From an uncultured Pelagibacteraceae bacterium (GTDB taxonomy: Bacteria; Pseudomonadota; Alphaproteobacteria; Pelagibacterales; Pelagibacteraceae), in the NCBI GenBank assembly GCA_902605865.1, contig CACLEJ010000002.1:1-64000 (forward strand): a stretch of 64,000 nucleotides of DNA. The letters run 5' to 3'. The stretch's first letter is position 1; the number at the start of each line of letters is the position of its first letter. The notes under the pieces were generated by a model. That model searched no databases. It worked only from the letters and a program-made list of their open reading frames with translations, and was not told the DNA's origin. The translations under genes and the position numbers were made by a program. This document shows positions 53,574 through 63,228 of the stretch, in pieces.

Positions 53574-54386
53574 TTAATAATTATCAATTAACCTAACATT
53601 GTCTATTTTATAAGCAACAAAAAGCCTATATTTATTTTTGAAATTATTAAGCTTTAAATTCTTTTCGTCTCTAAATTCTAAATAATCTATTTTAATATTG
53701 TATTTTTTTTCTAATTCTTTTTTGTGTTCAGGTAAACTAAGAGCTAATTTAGTGCCTAGTAATTTTGATTTATGCTTTATTTTTTTTAAAAATAATGCGA
53801 TTTGCGAGGCTTTTTTAAAAGATCTCTTTTTTAATAATTTGTTTCGTGTTGATAACGCAATTTTGTTATTTATTCTGATAGTTGGGCATGAATTAACACG
53901 TACCTTAAATTTTTTTGATAGGAATTTTTTTATTAGATATAACTGCTGATAATCTTTTTCACCCATATATAAATCTTTTGATTTTATAATGGTCAGTAAT
54001 CTATTCATAATATTTAGAACACCCTCAAAATGACCAACTCTAAACTTCGCACACAAAATCTTGTCTTTTTTTTTTAAATCAAATTTCTTAGCTTTAAATT
54101 TGTACATATCTTTGGCATTAGGTGCGAATAAATATTCTACATTTAATTTTTTTAATATAGCAATATCATTATGAATATTTCTTGGATATTTCTTAAAATC
54201 ATCTTTTTTATTGAATTGAGTAGGATTTACAAAAATACTTACAATAGTCATTCTTTTTTTATTTTGTGAGGCTTTTATTAAGGATTTATGACCCTCATGT
54301 ATTCCACCCATGGTAGGCACAAATCCAATATTTTTATAGTTTTTAATCTCTTTATTTAAATCAAAAATGCTTGTAATTATTTTCAT
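53574..54386 (-). CDS. panC: Pantothenate synthetase
   Basis: VPTMGGIHEGHKSLI; VSIFVNPTQFNKKDDFKKYPR; MGEKDYQQLYLI; STRN. Confidence 0.92.
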   Translation of the reverse strand: MKIITSIFDLNKEIKNYKNIGFVPTMGGIHEGHKSLIKASQNKKRMTIVSIFVNPTQFNKKDDFKKYPRNIHNDIAILKKLNVEYLFAPNAKDMYKFKAKKFDLKKKDKILCAKFRVGHFEGVLNIMNRLLTIIKSKDLYMGEKDYQQLYLIKKFLSKKFKVRVNSCPTIRINNKIALSTRNKLLKKRSFKKASQIALFLKKIKHKSKLLGTKLALSLPEHKKELEKKYNIKIDYLEFRDEKNLKLNNFKNKYRLFVAYKIDNVRLIDNY

Positions 54387-54420
54387 TTTCTAAATATATG
54401 TTTATAAATAAATTATCTTT

Positions 54421-55236
54421 ATGATTAAACAAGCTATTATTCCACTAGCTGGATTAGGAACAAGACTTTTGCCATTGACTAGTGTCTTTGCTAAAGAATT
54501 ATTACCTATAAATGGCAAGCCTGGAATTGAATATATTCTTGATGAGTGCATAGATGCAGGTATTACAGAAATAATTTTCATTATTTCCAAAAAAAAAGAA
54601 ATGATAAAGAAATATTTTTATAATGACATTTTTTATAAATCATTAATCAAAAAGAAAAATGATCCAAGAGTAATTAAAGAATATAAAAAAATTTTACAGT
54701 ATAAAAAAAAAATCAAATTTGTTTATCAAAACAAACCCTTAGGAACTGGTGACGCTGTTTTAAAAACCAAAAAATATATTAAAAATAAATATTTTTTAAT
54801 GCTTCTTCCAGATGATTTAATTATGAAAAAGAATTGTTCAAAAGATATGATCAAAATACATAAAAAATATAAAGCCTCTGTAATGGCTAGTATGACAGTC
54901 AGCAAAAATAATGTGAATCGTTGGGGCATATATTCATCATCCAAAAAACTTAATAATCAGAATTTTATAATTTCAGATGTTATTGAAAAACCTAACACTA
55001 AAGAAGCTCCGTCAAATAATGCTGTAATTGGAAGATATATACTGAGCAAGGATATTTTTAAAATTCTAAAAAAACAAAAAAAAGGCAAAGGTGGCGAGAT
55101 TCATATTACTGACTCAATTAAAACAATGATTGACAATAAATCATTATTCATTGGTCATAAATTTTCAGGAAAATATTTAGATTGTGGTTCTATGAGTGGT
55201 TATATTAATTCAACGTTAGAAATTGCAAAATTATGA
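54421..55236 (+). CDS. galU: UTP-glucose-1-phosphate uridylyltransferase
   Basis: AIIPLAGLGTRLLPLTSVFAKELLPINGKPGIEYILDECIDAGITEIIFI. Confidence 0.92.
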   Translation: MIKQAIIPLAGLGTRLLPLTSVFAKELLPINGKPGIEYILDECIDAGITEIIFIISKKKEMIKKYFYNDIFYKSLIKKKNDPRVIKEYKKILQYKKKIKFVYQNKPLGTGDAVLKTKKYIKNKYFLMLLPDDLIMKKNCSKDMIKIHKKYKASVMASMTVSKNNVNRWGIYSSSKKLNNQNFIISDVIEKPNTKEAPSNNAVIGRYILSKDIFKILKKQKKGKGGEIHITDSIKTMIDNKSLFIGHKFSGKYLDCGSMSGYINSTLEIAKL

Positions 55237-56528
55237 AAATATGCATAATTGGATCAGGTTATGTTGGGTTAGTAAGTGGTGCATGTTTTGCTGAACTTGG
55301 TAACAATGTTATTTGTGTAGACAAAAACCTAAATAAAATATCTAATCTAAAGAAAGGAGCAATTCCAATTTACGAACCAGGATTAGAAGAATTAATTCAA
55401 AGAAACGTTACGCAAAAAAGACTTCAATTTTCATCAAATATATCAGAGTCTATTAAAAAAGGAGATCTTGTATTTATATGTGTTGGAACTCCGACTAAAA
55501 ATAAATCTAACGAAGCAGATTTAAAATATATATTTCAAGTAGTAAAAGATCTAAAAAAGAATTTAAACAAATATAAAATAATCATTACTAAATCTACAGT
55601 ACCAGTAACTACTGGTGACAAAATTCAAAAATTATTAACAACTAAAACAAATAAAAAATTATTCGATGTTGTTTCCAATCCAGAATTTTTAAGAGAAGGC
55701 GAAGCTATCAGAGATTTCATGTTTCCTGATCGAGTTGTAGTTGGTACAAATAGCAAAAAGGCTAATAATATTTTAAAAAATTTATATTCTCCAATTATTA
55801 AAAAGAAGGGTAGATATTTCAACACATCAAGACGTGCAGCCGAAGTTATAAAATACGCATCCAATGCATTTCTAGCAACAAAAATTACATTTATTAATGA
55901 AATTGCAAATTTATGTGAAAAACTTAAAGTTGACGTTACCGATGTTTCGTTAGGTATTGGAACTGATGACAGAATAGGAGCAAGATTTTTAAGAGCAGGA
56001 CCAGGTTATGGTGGTTCTTGTTTTCCAAAAGATACACGTGCTTTAATTTCTACTTCAAAAAAATTTAAAATTAATCTATCTATAGTTAAATCAACAATTA
56101 ACTCTAATGAAAATAGGCACAAATATTTATTAGCTAAAATTAGAGAAATATTGAATAATAATCTAAAAAGTAAGAAAATTACTTTTTTAGGCGTTACTTT
56201 TAAGGCTGGTACTGACGATATGAGAGACTCAGCATCTCTAAAATTAATTCCATATTTGATCAACAAAGGATCCAAAGTTTCATATTATGAACCTACTGGA
56301 ATTAAAAATGATTTTGATAAAAAAAAAGTAGCCTATTTTAATAATATTAAAGACGCATGTAACAATAGTGATCTTCTCATTATACATACAGAGTGGAATG
56401 AGTTTAAGCAGTTAAACTTTAAAAAGTTGAATAATAAAAAGAAATTTAAGATTTATGATTTAAGAAATTTATATTCACCCTCAAAAATGAAAAGTAAAAA
56501 TATCGAATATTATAGTATAGGTAGATAA
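55233..56528 (+). CDS. ugd: UDP-glucose 6-dehydrogenase
   Basis: CIIGSGYVGLVSGACFAELGNNVICVDKN; NPEFLREGEAIRDFMFPDRVVVG; GPGYGGSCFPKDTRAL. Confidence 0.94.
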   Translation: MKICIIGSGYVGLVSGACFAELGNNVICVDKNLNKISNLKKGAIPIYEPGLEELIQRNVTQKRLQFSSNISESIKKGDLVFICVGTPTKNKSNEADLKYIFQVVKDLKKNLNKYKIIITKSTVPVTTGDKIQKLLTTKTNKKLFDVVSNPEFLREGEAIRDFMFPDRVVVGTNSKKANNILKNLYSPIIKKKGRYFNTSRRAAEVIKYASNAFLATKITFINEIANLCEKLKVDVTDVSLGIGTDDRIGARFLRAGPGYGGSCFPKDTRALISTSKKFKINLSIVKSTINSNENRHKYLLAKIREILNNNLKSKKITFLGVTFKAGTDDMRDSASLKLIPYLINKGSKVSYYEPTGIKNDFDKKKVAYFNNIKDACNNSDLLIIHTEWNEFKQLNFKKLNNKKKFKIYDLRNLYSPSKMKSKNIEYYSIGR

Positions 56529-56531
56529 CTA

Positions 56532-56990
56532 TTAAATCTCGAATATTGCGTCAACTTCAACCGCTACACCTAAAGGCAAACTATTAGTACTTACAGCAGC
56601 ACGTGTATGTGTACCCTTATCCCCAAAGAGATCTTTAATTAAATCTGATGCACCATTTATTACTTTTGGTTGTTCAATAAAGTCATCTGTAGAATTAACA
56701 AAACCTGTTAATCTAACGCATGATTTAATTTTTGATAAATCATCTGAACAGGCTTTTTTAGCTTGAGCAACTATATTTAAAGCGCATCTTTGTGCAGCTT
56801 TGTAAGCCTCCTCCGTATTAAAGTCTTTTCCAACTTTCCCTTTAATTAATTGTCCATTTGCATCGATTGATATTTGTCCTGAAATATAAAGTAAATTGCC
56901 AGAAATTTTTGTGGCAACATATGAACCAACTGGATCAGTTGCTTTAGGTAAAACTAAACCCATTTCTTTTAATTTTGTATCAATAGACAT
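56532..56990 (-). CDS. RidA/YjgF-family protein
   Basis: YVATKISGNLLYISGQISIDANGQLIKGKVG; THTRAAVSTNSLPLGVAVEVDAIFEI. Confidence 0.88.
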   Translation of the reverse strand: MSIDTKLKEMGLVLPKATDPVGSYVATKISGNLLYISGQISIDANGQLIKGKVGKDFNTEEAYKAAQRCALNIVAQAKKACSDDLSKIKSCVRLTGFVNSTDDFIEQPKVINGASDLIKDLFGDKGTHTRAAVSTNSLPLGVAVEVDAIFEI

Positions 56991-59548
56991 TATTTACCTT
57001 TCTTTTTCTTTTTATTCTTATCGTACTCTTTTCTTTTCTCAATTAAAATAAGAGCTTCTTCCATTGTTAATTCAATTGGGTCTTTTTCCTCAGGTATAGT
57101 AGCGTTTAATGATTTGTATTTAATATAAGGCCCATATTGACCTTTCATAATTCTTACTGGTTTTTTATCCTCTGGATGTTCACCGAGATCTTTAATCAAA
57201 GATGATGAAATTCTTCCAGGTTTTGCCTCAGCGATTAGAGTTACCGCTCTATTAAGACCAATGCTAAATATTTCTTCAACATTTTCTAAACGTGCAGATT
57301 TATTTTCACACTTTAAATAAGGCCCAAAGCGACCAACATTTACAGTAATATCTTTATCATTTTCTGGATTTTTACCTAAACTTATTGGAAGTGAACATAA
57401 ATACTTAGCTCTATCTAAATCTATACTTTTAATATCAATTCCCTTGGGGATAGATACATTTTTCATATTATTATCTTCTTTTTTTATTTTTTTCTTTTTC
57501 TTTTTTTCTTCTTCAACATCAATTTTTTTTTCATATTGTAGATAGGGACCAAATCTTCCATTTTTTAAATATATGTCTTTACCTATATCATTTTGACCAA
57601 TTAATTTTGGTTCAGCTAAAGTTAATTGTTGAGCTGCTTTTGACTTTGAAAGAGGTCGTGTAAATTTACAATCTGGATAATTTGAACATCCAATAAAAGC
57701 ACCACCACGAAAACTATTTTTTAAACTTAATTGACCACTATCACATAATTTGCATTTTCTGTTAATTTTTCCGTCTTTATCGACCTCAAATATTAATGAG
57801 CCTAAACTCTCATTAAGCATATCTAAGACTTCTCTAGTACGTTTTTCTTTAACTTCTGATACATTCAAATTAAAATCTCTCCAAAATTCCTCCAAGACTT
57901 TAATCCAATTTTCTTTGCCAGCTGTAATATCGTCTAATTGATCTTCCAATTTAGCAGTAAAATCATAATCAACATATTTTGAAAATAATTTTTCAAGAAA
58001 AGCAGAGAGTAACTTACCTCTATCAGTTGGAAAAAATCTTTTGTTTTCTATGTCTGCATAACCTCTATTTGAAATAACTGAAATTATACTTGCATATGTT
58101 GAAGGTCGTCCAATTCCTAATTCTTCTAACTTTTTAACAAGACTTGCTTCTGAATATCTTGGTGGTGGCTGAGTGAAATGTTGTTCATCCGTAAAGTCAT
58201 TAAACTTTACTTCACCTTTACCAACTTCTGGTAATATATTTTCATCATCTTTATTTTCATCTAATCTTGAAACCTTTAAAAAACCGTCAAATTTTAAAGT
58301 TGAACCACTAGCTTTACATATATTTTTATTATCTTCAGATGTTATTGTTATAGTTTTTCTATCAAATTTTGCTGATTCCATTTGTGAGGATAATGATCTT
58401 GACCATATTAAGTTGTAAAGTTTGTATTGATCTGTGCTTAAATATTTTTTCATATCCTCAGGGACTCTACCAATTTCTGTTGGTCTGATAGCTTCATGAG
58501 CTTCTTGCGCATTTTTTGCCTTTTTGCCTGAATAATTTAAAGGGGAAGGTGGCAAATATGTTTCACCATAATTTTGAGTAATGAAATCTCTAAAAGTAGC
58601 TACAGCATCTTTTGATATATTAGTTCCATCTGTACGCATATAAGTAATTAATCCAACAGTTTCTCCATCAATATCAATACCTTGATAAAGTCTTTGAGCG
58701 ATTTGCATTGTTCTAGAGGCTCCAAAACCCAGTTTACTTGATGAAGTTTGCTGTAAAGTAGAAGTTGTAAAAGGACCAGAAGGGTTTCGTGTATAAATTT
58801 TAGATATTATATCTGTAATATTATATTTTTTATTTTTAATTAAATCTAAAGCATTATTAATATCTTCTTTATTTTTAAATGAGAATTTTTCAATTTTTTT
58901 ATCATCTAGTTGAGTAATAGATGTATTTATATTTAGATTTTCCTTTGTTAAGAAATTTAAGTTAAGTGTCCAAAACTCATCTGGTTTAAAAACTTCAATT
59001 TCATGCTCTCTTTCTGTTAATAGTCTAAGAGCAACAGATTGAACTCTTCCAGCTGACTTAGATCCTGGTAATTTTGTCCATAAAATCGGTGAAATATTAA
59101 AACCTACTAAATAGTCTAGCGCTCTTCTTGCCATATAGGCATCAACAAGTTCATTTTCTATATCCCTTGGATTGTCTATACCGTTTGTTACAGCTGTTTT
59201 TGTTATTTCATTAAAAACTACACGTTCTATTTTTTTATCTTTAAGAAGTTTTTTTTCATTTAAAAACTCTTTTACATGCCAAGCTATTGCTTCACCTTCT
59301 CGATCAGGGTCAGTAGCAAGGATAATTTTTTCTGAGTTTCTAGCAGTATCTGTGATTTCTTTTAAATATTTTTTTGAGAAACTGTCTATTTCCCAGATCA
59401 TTTTAAAAGAATTTTCTGGATCAACTGAACCATTTTTTGAAGGCAGGTCTCTAATATGACCATAACTTGCCAAAACCGTGTAATCTGAACCTAGATATTT
59501 ATTTATAGTTTTAGCTTTTGCAGGACTTTCAACAATTACAAGATTCAT
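56990..59548 (-). CDS. topA: DNA topoisomerase I
   Basis: MNLVIVESPAKAKTINKYLGSDYTVLASYGHIRDLP; ITYMRTDGTNIS; Cys4 zinc ribbon CKLC...CSNYPDC. Confidence 0.98.
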   Translation of the reverse strand: MNLVIVESPAKAKTINKYLGSDYTVLASYGHIRDLPSKNGSVDPENSFKMIWEIDSFSKKYLKEITDTARNSEKIILATDPDREGEAIAWHVKEFLNEKKLLKDKKIERVVFNEITKTAVTNGIDNPRDIENELVDAYMARRALDYLVGFNISPILWTKLPGSKSAGRVQSVALRLLTEREHEIEVFKPDEFWTLNLNFLTKENLNINTSITQLDDKKIEKFSFKNKEDINNALDLIKNKKYNITDIISKIYTRNPSGPFTTSTLQQTSSSKLGFGASRTMQIAQRLYQGIDIDGETVGLITYMRTDGTNISKDAVATFRDFITQNYGETYLPPSPLNYSGKKAKNAQEAHEAIRPTEIGRVPEDMKKYLSTDQYKLYNLIWSRSLSSQMESAKFDRKTITITSEDNKNICKASGSTLKFDGFLKVSRLDENKDDENILPEVGKGEVKFNDFTDEQHFTQPPPRYSEASLVKKLEELGIGRPSTYASIISVISNRGYADIENKRFFPTDRGKLLSAFLEKLFSKYVDYDFTAKLEDQLDDITAGKENWIKVLEEFWRDFNLNVSEVKEKRTREVLDMLNESLGSLIFEVDKDGKINRKCKLCDSGQLSLKNSFRGGAFIGCSNYPDCKFTRPLSKSKAAQQLTLAEPKLIGQNDIGKDIYLKNGRFGPYLQYEKKIDVEEEKKKKKKIKKEDNNMKNVSIPKGIDIKSIDLDRAKYLCSLPISLGKNPENDKDITVNVGRFGPYLKCENKSARLENVEEIFSIGLNRAVTLIAEAKPGRISSSLIKDLGEHPEDKKPVRIMKGQYGPYIKYKSLNATIPEEKDPIELTMEEALILIEKRKEYDKNKKKKKGK

Positions 59549-59585
59549 AATTAGTCAAACTACTTATAACTATTAATCTGTCAAA

Positions 59586-60161
59586 TTAATAAATTTTACT
59601 CTTGGTTTCTTCTTTGTTTATTAATCTTTTTATATTTTCTCTATGTGTATAAAAAATTAAAACAAACATAATAATGAAAAAAATTATATTACCCCGATCA
59701 ATGATTGCTAAGTAGATTGGTATTGAAATTGAAGCAAACAAAGATGATAGAGACGAATACTTTGATATTAAAAAAGTTAAAATCCAAATAGTTCCAAAAA
59801 CTAGTGCATAATAAATATTTATAGAAATCAAAATCCCAACAAAAGTTGCTACACCTTTGCCACCTTTAAATTTTAGCCAAATTGGGAATAAATGTCCTAA
59901 AAATGCACAAAGTGCTGATATATAAACTAGATCAGGATAATTGAACTTTATATAGATAACAGGGACAACAGCTTTTGCTATATCTAAAATAAGAGTTAGA
60001 TAACCCAATGACTTATTTCCAGTTCTTAAAACATTTGTAGCGCCAATATTTCCTGATCCTACACTTCTAATATCTTTTTTAAGTAAAATTTTTGTGAAAA
60101 GATATCCGAAAGGAATAGAGCCAAATAGATAAGATATTAAAGCTGTTACTATATAATCCAT
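59586..60161 (-). CDS. plsY: Glycerol-3-phosphate acyltransferase PlsY
   Basis: YLFGSIPFGYLFTK; GSGNIGATNVLRTG; KFKGGKGVATFVG. Confidence 0.93.
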   Translation of the reverse strand: MDYIVTALISYLFGSIPFGYLFTKILLKKDIRSVGSGNIGATNVLRTGNKSLGYLTLILDIAKAVVPVIYIKFNYPDLVYISALCAFLGHLFPIWLKFKGGKGVATFVGILISINIYYALVFGTIWILTFLISKYSSLSSLFASISIPIYLAIIDRGNIIFFIIMFVLIFYTHRENIKRLINKEETKSKIY

Positions 60162-61450
60162 TATTCAGATTTAAATAATTCTTCACCACTAACAAATGTA
60201 TTTAATACTTTGCCTTGAAGTTTTTTATCCTCAATAGGGGTATTTTTTGATTTTGATATCAATTTATCTTTTCTAACAACCCAAGGTTTATTTATATCTA
60301 CAATACAAAAATCAGCATCGTTTCCTATTGATAAATTACCTTTATTTATTTTAAGTATTTCAGCTGGTTTTGATGTTAAGGCTTCTATTATAGTTTCTAA
60401 GTCCACTGATCCATTATGATATAGTTCTAAGCTTAATGGTAATAAAGTTTCTATACCTGATGCACCTGTTTCTGCTTGAGCAAAAGTTAATCTTTTATTT
60501 TCTTCATCTTCTGGTTTGTGATCAGAAACAATAACATCAATTGTTTTATCATTTAATCCTTGAACTAAAGCATTTCTATCAGTTTCTGTTCTTAAAGGTG
60601 GTGATAATTTTAAAAAAGTTTTAAAATCACCAATGTCATTTTCATTTAATGATAAATTATTTATAGAAACACCGCAACTGAAGTCTACTTTATTTTTTCT
60701 TTCTCTGATTATATCTACAGAATTTGCGGATGAAATCTGGGCAATATGATACCTACAATTATTATATTCTAACAATGTTAGGTCTCTCTCTATAATTAAT
60801 AATTCAGCACTTATTGGAATTCCTTGAAGACCAAGTTTTGTAGCTATGATACCATCATTAATCATTCCATCTTTTGATAACTCTGCATCTTCAGCATGTT
60901 GTATTATTAAAGATTTTAAGTCCGACGCTGAATTCATAATCCTATTCATAATTCTGGGATTTTGAATTGTTTTTACTCCATCAGTAAAACCAATTATTCC
61001 TTTGCTCTGTAATAATCCAAATTCAGTCATATTTTCTCCTTCTACTTTTACTGTTAATGCAGCTGTTGGATAAATATTAATTTTTGATTTGTCTCTTCCT
61101 CTTCTTTTAAGAAAATCAACTATTGAAACATTATCGATTACTGGATTTGTATTTGGCATTGTAACTACTGATGTTACACCACCAGACAAAGCAGCTTCAC
61201 TAAGCGTTCTAAAATTTTCTTTATATTCATATCCTGGTTCACCAACAAAAACTCGCATATCTACAATACCTGGAAATATGTATTTCCCTTTTAAATCTGT
61301 TATTTTTTCTCTAGATGGAATGTTGTTGGTATTTACTTTTTTTCCGACAGCTTCAATTTTTCCATTTTCTCCGATTATTATTCCTCCAATTTCATTTAAG
61401 GAATTATGAGGGTCAATTATATTTGCATTTATAAAATATTTTTTTTTCAT
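60161..61450 (-). CDS. Dihydroorotase-like protein lacking the metal-binding HxH motif (PyrC-like/PyrX-type)
   Basis: Overall dihydroorotase family; PGIVDMRVFVGEPGYEYKE where active enzymes have PGxxDxHVHxREPG; adjacent to pyrB. Confidence 0.9.
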   Translation of the reverse strand: MKKKYFINANIIDPHNSLNEIGGIIIGENGKIEAVGKKVNTNNIPSREKITDLKGKYIFPGIVDMRVFVGEPGYEYKENFRTLSEAALSGGVTSVVTMPNTNPVIDNVSIVDFLKRRGRDKSKINIYPTAALTVKVEGENMTEFGLLQSKGIIGFTDGVKTIQNPRIMNRIMNSASDLKSLIIQHAEDAELSKDGMINDGIIATKLGLQGIPISAELLIIERDLTLLEYNNCRYHIAQISSANSVDIIRERKNKVDFSCGVSINNLSLNENDIGDFKTFLKLSPPLRTETDRNALVQGLNDKTIDVIVSDHKPEDEENKRLTFAQAETGASGIETLLPLSLELYHNGSVDLETIIEALTSKPAEILKINKGNLSIGNDADFCIVDINKPWVVRKDKLISKSKNTPIEDKKLQGKVLNTFVSGEELFKSE

Positions 61451-62392
61451 TTATTCACAAAAAATCTTTAAGCAAGCCATCCTTACTGCTACGCCTAATT
61501 CAACTTGTTCTTTTATTACACTTTTGTTTATATCGTCTGCTAGGTTCGTATCAATTTCAATTCCTCTATTCATTGGTCCTGGATGCATTATTAAAGCATC
61601 CTCTTTAGCATATTGAATTTTATCAGGTGTTAAGCCATAATACTCATAGTATTCTCTGTTAGACGATAGAAACGAGCTTGTCATTCTTTCATTTTGTAAT
61701 CTTAACATCATTACTATGTCGCAATCTTTAACACCTTTTTTCATATCGGAAAAAATATTTACACCAAATTTTTCAATTTCATTTGGCATCAAGTTTGTTG
61801 GTGCCACAATATTTACTTCTGCACCCAACATGTTTAGAAGATAAATATTTGATCTTGCTACTCTTGAATGTAGTATATCTCCACATATTGCAATTTTAAG
61901 ACCTTCTATTTTTTTTCTTCTATTTAAAATTGTTAAAGCATCTAATAATGCCTGCGTTGGATGCTCTCTTCTACCATCACCTGCGTTTAGTACTGCACAA
62001 TTAACTTTTTGAGATAGAAGGTTACAAGCTCCTGAATCTTGATGTCTTATTACAATAATGTCTGGATGCATTGCATTTAATGTCATAGCAGTGTCTATTA
62101 ACGTTTCACCTTTTTTGATTGCAGAATTTGTAATATTCATTGACATTACATCCGCACCTAATCTTTTTCCTGCTAATTCGAACGAGCTCTGTGTTCTTGT
62201 TGATGGTTCAAAAAATAAATTAATTTGAGTTTTCCCTTTTAAAATATCAATTTTTTTATTTCTGCTTTTATTTAATTCTATGAATTTAGAGGCTTCATTC
62301 AGGATAGTGGTAACATCGCTAACGGATAAATCCTGAATACCTAATAAATGTTTTTGAGATATTTTAATAGCTTTTTTTGATTTAGTTGCCAT
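61451..62392 (-). CDS. pyrB: Aspartate carbamoyltransferase catalytic subunit
   Basis: [58 protein letters not shown]. Confidence 0.97.
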   Translation of the reverse strand: MATKSKKAIKISQKHLLGIQDLSVSDVTTILNEASKFIELNKSRNKKIDILKGKTQINLFFEPSTRTQSSFELAGKRLGADVMSMNITNSAIKKGETLIDTAMTLNAMHPDIIVIRHQDSGACNLLSQKVNCAVLNAGDGRREHPTQALLDALTILNRRKKIEGLKIAICGDILHSRVARSNIYLLNMLGAEVNIVAPTNLMPNEIEKFGVNIFSDMKKGVKDCDIVMMLRLQNERMTSSFLSSNREYYEYYGLTPDKIQYAKEDALIMHPGPMNRGIEIDTNLADDINKSVIKEQVELGVAVRMACLKIFCE

Positions 62393-62434
62393 TAAAATTA
62401 ACTCTATAACTATATAGGATTAACTATGCAACCA

Positions 62435-62890
62435 TTAATTTTGAATAAAATCTAAAGCACCTTGTAAAATAAAAGCTGCTGCAAACTTATCAATATCTTT
62501 CTCTCTTTTACTGACATTTATATCTAATTCACTTGATAAATTGAAAGCACCAACAGTAGATAGCCTTTCATCCCACAAAGACACAGGAATATCAATTTTA
62601 TTTGAAATATTGATTGCTATATCTTTTGCTGATTGTGAAGATTTTCCGTAGGTGCCATCCATATTTATTGGATTACCTATAATAATTCCTTTGATGTCAT
62701 ATTCTGTAATAATACTTTCTAGTGCATCAATTAATTTACCTTGTTTAGATTTATCTATGGTTTGAAGGGGAGTGGCAATTTTTTGATTATAATCACTTAT
62801 TGCAATTCCGATCCTTTTTGTGCCTAAATCTATACCCAATAATCTTGAACCAATTGATAATTTGTTTTTGAATTCATTAATTGTGATCAT
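62435..62890 (-). CDS. ruvX: RuvX/YqgF-family Holliday junction resolvase / rRNA maturation nuclease
   Basis: LLGIDLGTKRIGIAISD; GIIIGNPINMDGTYGKSSQSAKDIA; LWDERLSTVGA. Confidence 0.92.
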   Translation of the reverse strand: MITINEFKNKLSIGSRLLGIDLGTKRIGIAISDYNQKIATPLQTIDKSKQGKLIDALESIITEYDIKGIIIGNPINMDGTYGKSSQSAKDIAINISNKIDIPVSLWDERLSTVGAFNLSSELDINVSKREKDIDKFAAAFILQGALDFIQN

Positions 62891-62940
62891 ATTGTATATT
62901 TTTAACTTAAGTGGTACTTTGCGACATTATTTTTTACCAT

Positions 62941-63228
62941 ATGACGATAGATCTTAAAACTGTAAAACACATATCAAAATTAGCAAGGATCTCACTTGAA
63001 GAGAAAAAAGCTGAAAAATTGGCAGATGATATGAATTCTATATTTGAATTTATTGAAAAATTAAACGAACTAAAAACTGAGAATGTTGAACCATTAACCT
63101 CTATAGCTGAAACAACTTTGAGATTCAGAGAAGATAAAATAACTAGTGACAATATAAGGGAAAAAATTCTTAAAAATTCTCCTGAAAAAAATGATGATTT
63201 TTTTGTTGTGCCGAAAGTAGTTGAGTAA
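62941..63228 (+). CDS. gatC: Aspartyl/glutamyl-tRNA amidotransferase subunit C (start adjusted from 62911)
   Basis: MTIDLKTVKHISKLARISLEEKKAEKLADDMNSIFEFIEKLNELKTENVEPLTS. Confidence 0.93.
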   Translation: MTIDLKTVKHISKLARISLEEKKAEKLADDMNSIFEFIEKLNELKTENVEPLTSIAETTLRFREDKITSDNIREKILKNSPEKNDDFFVVPKVVE

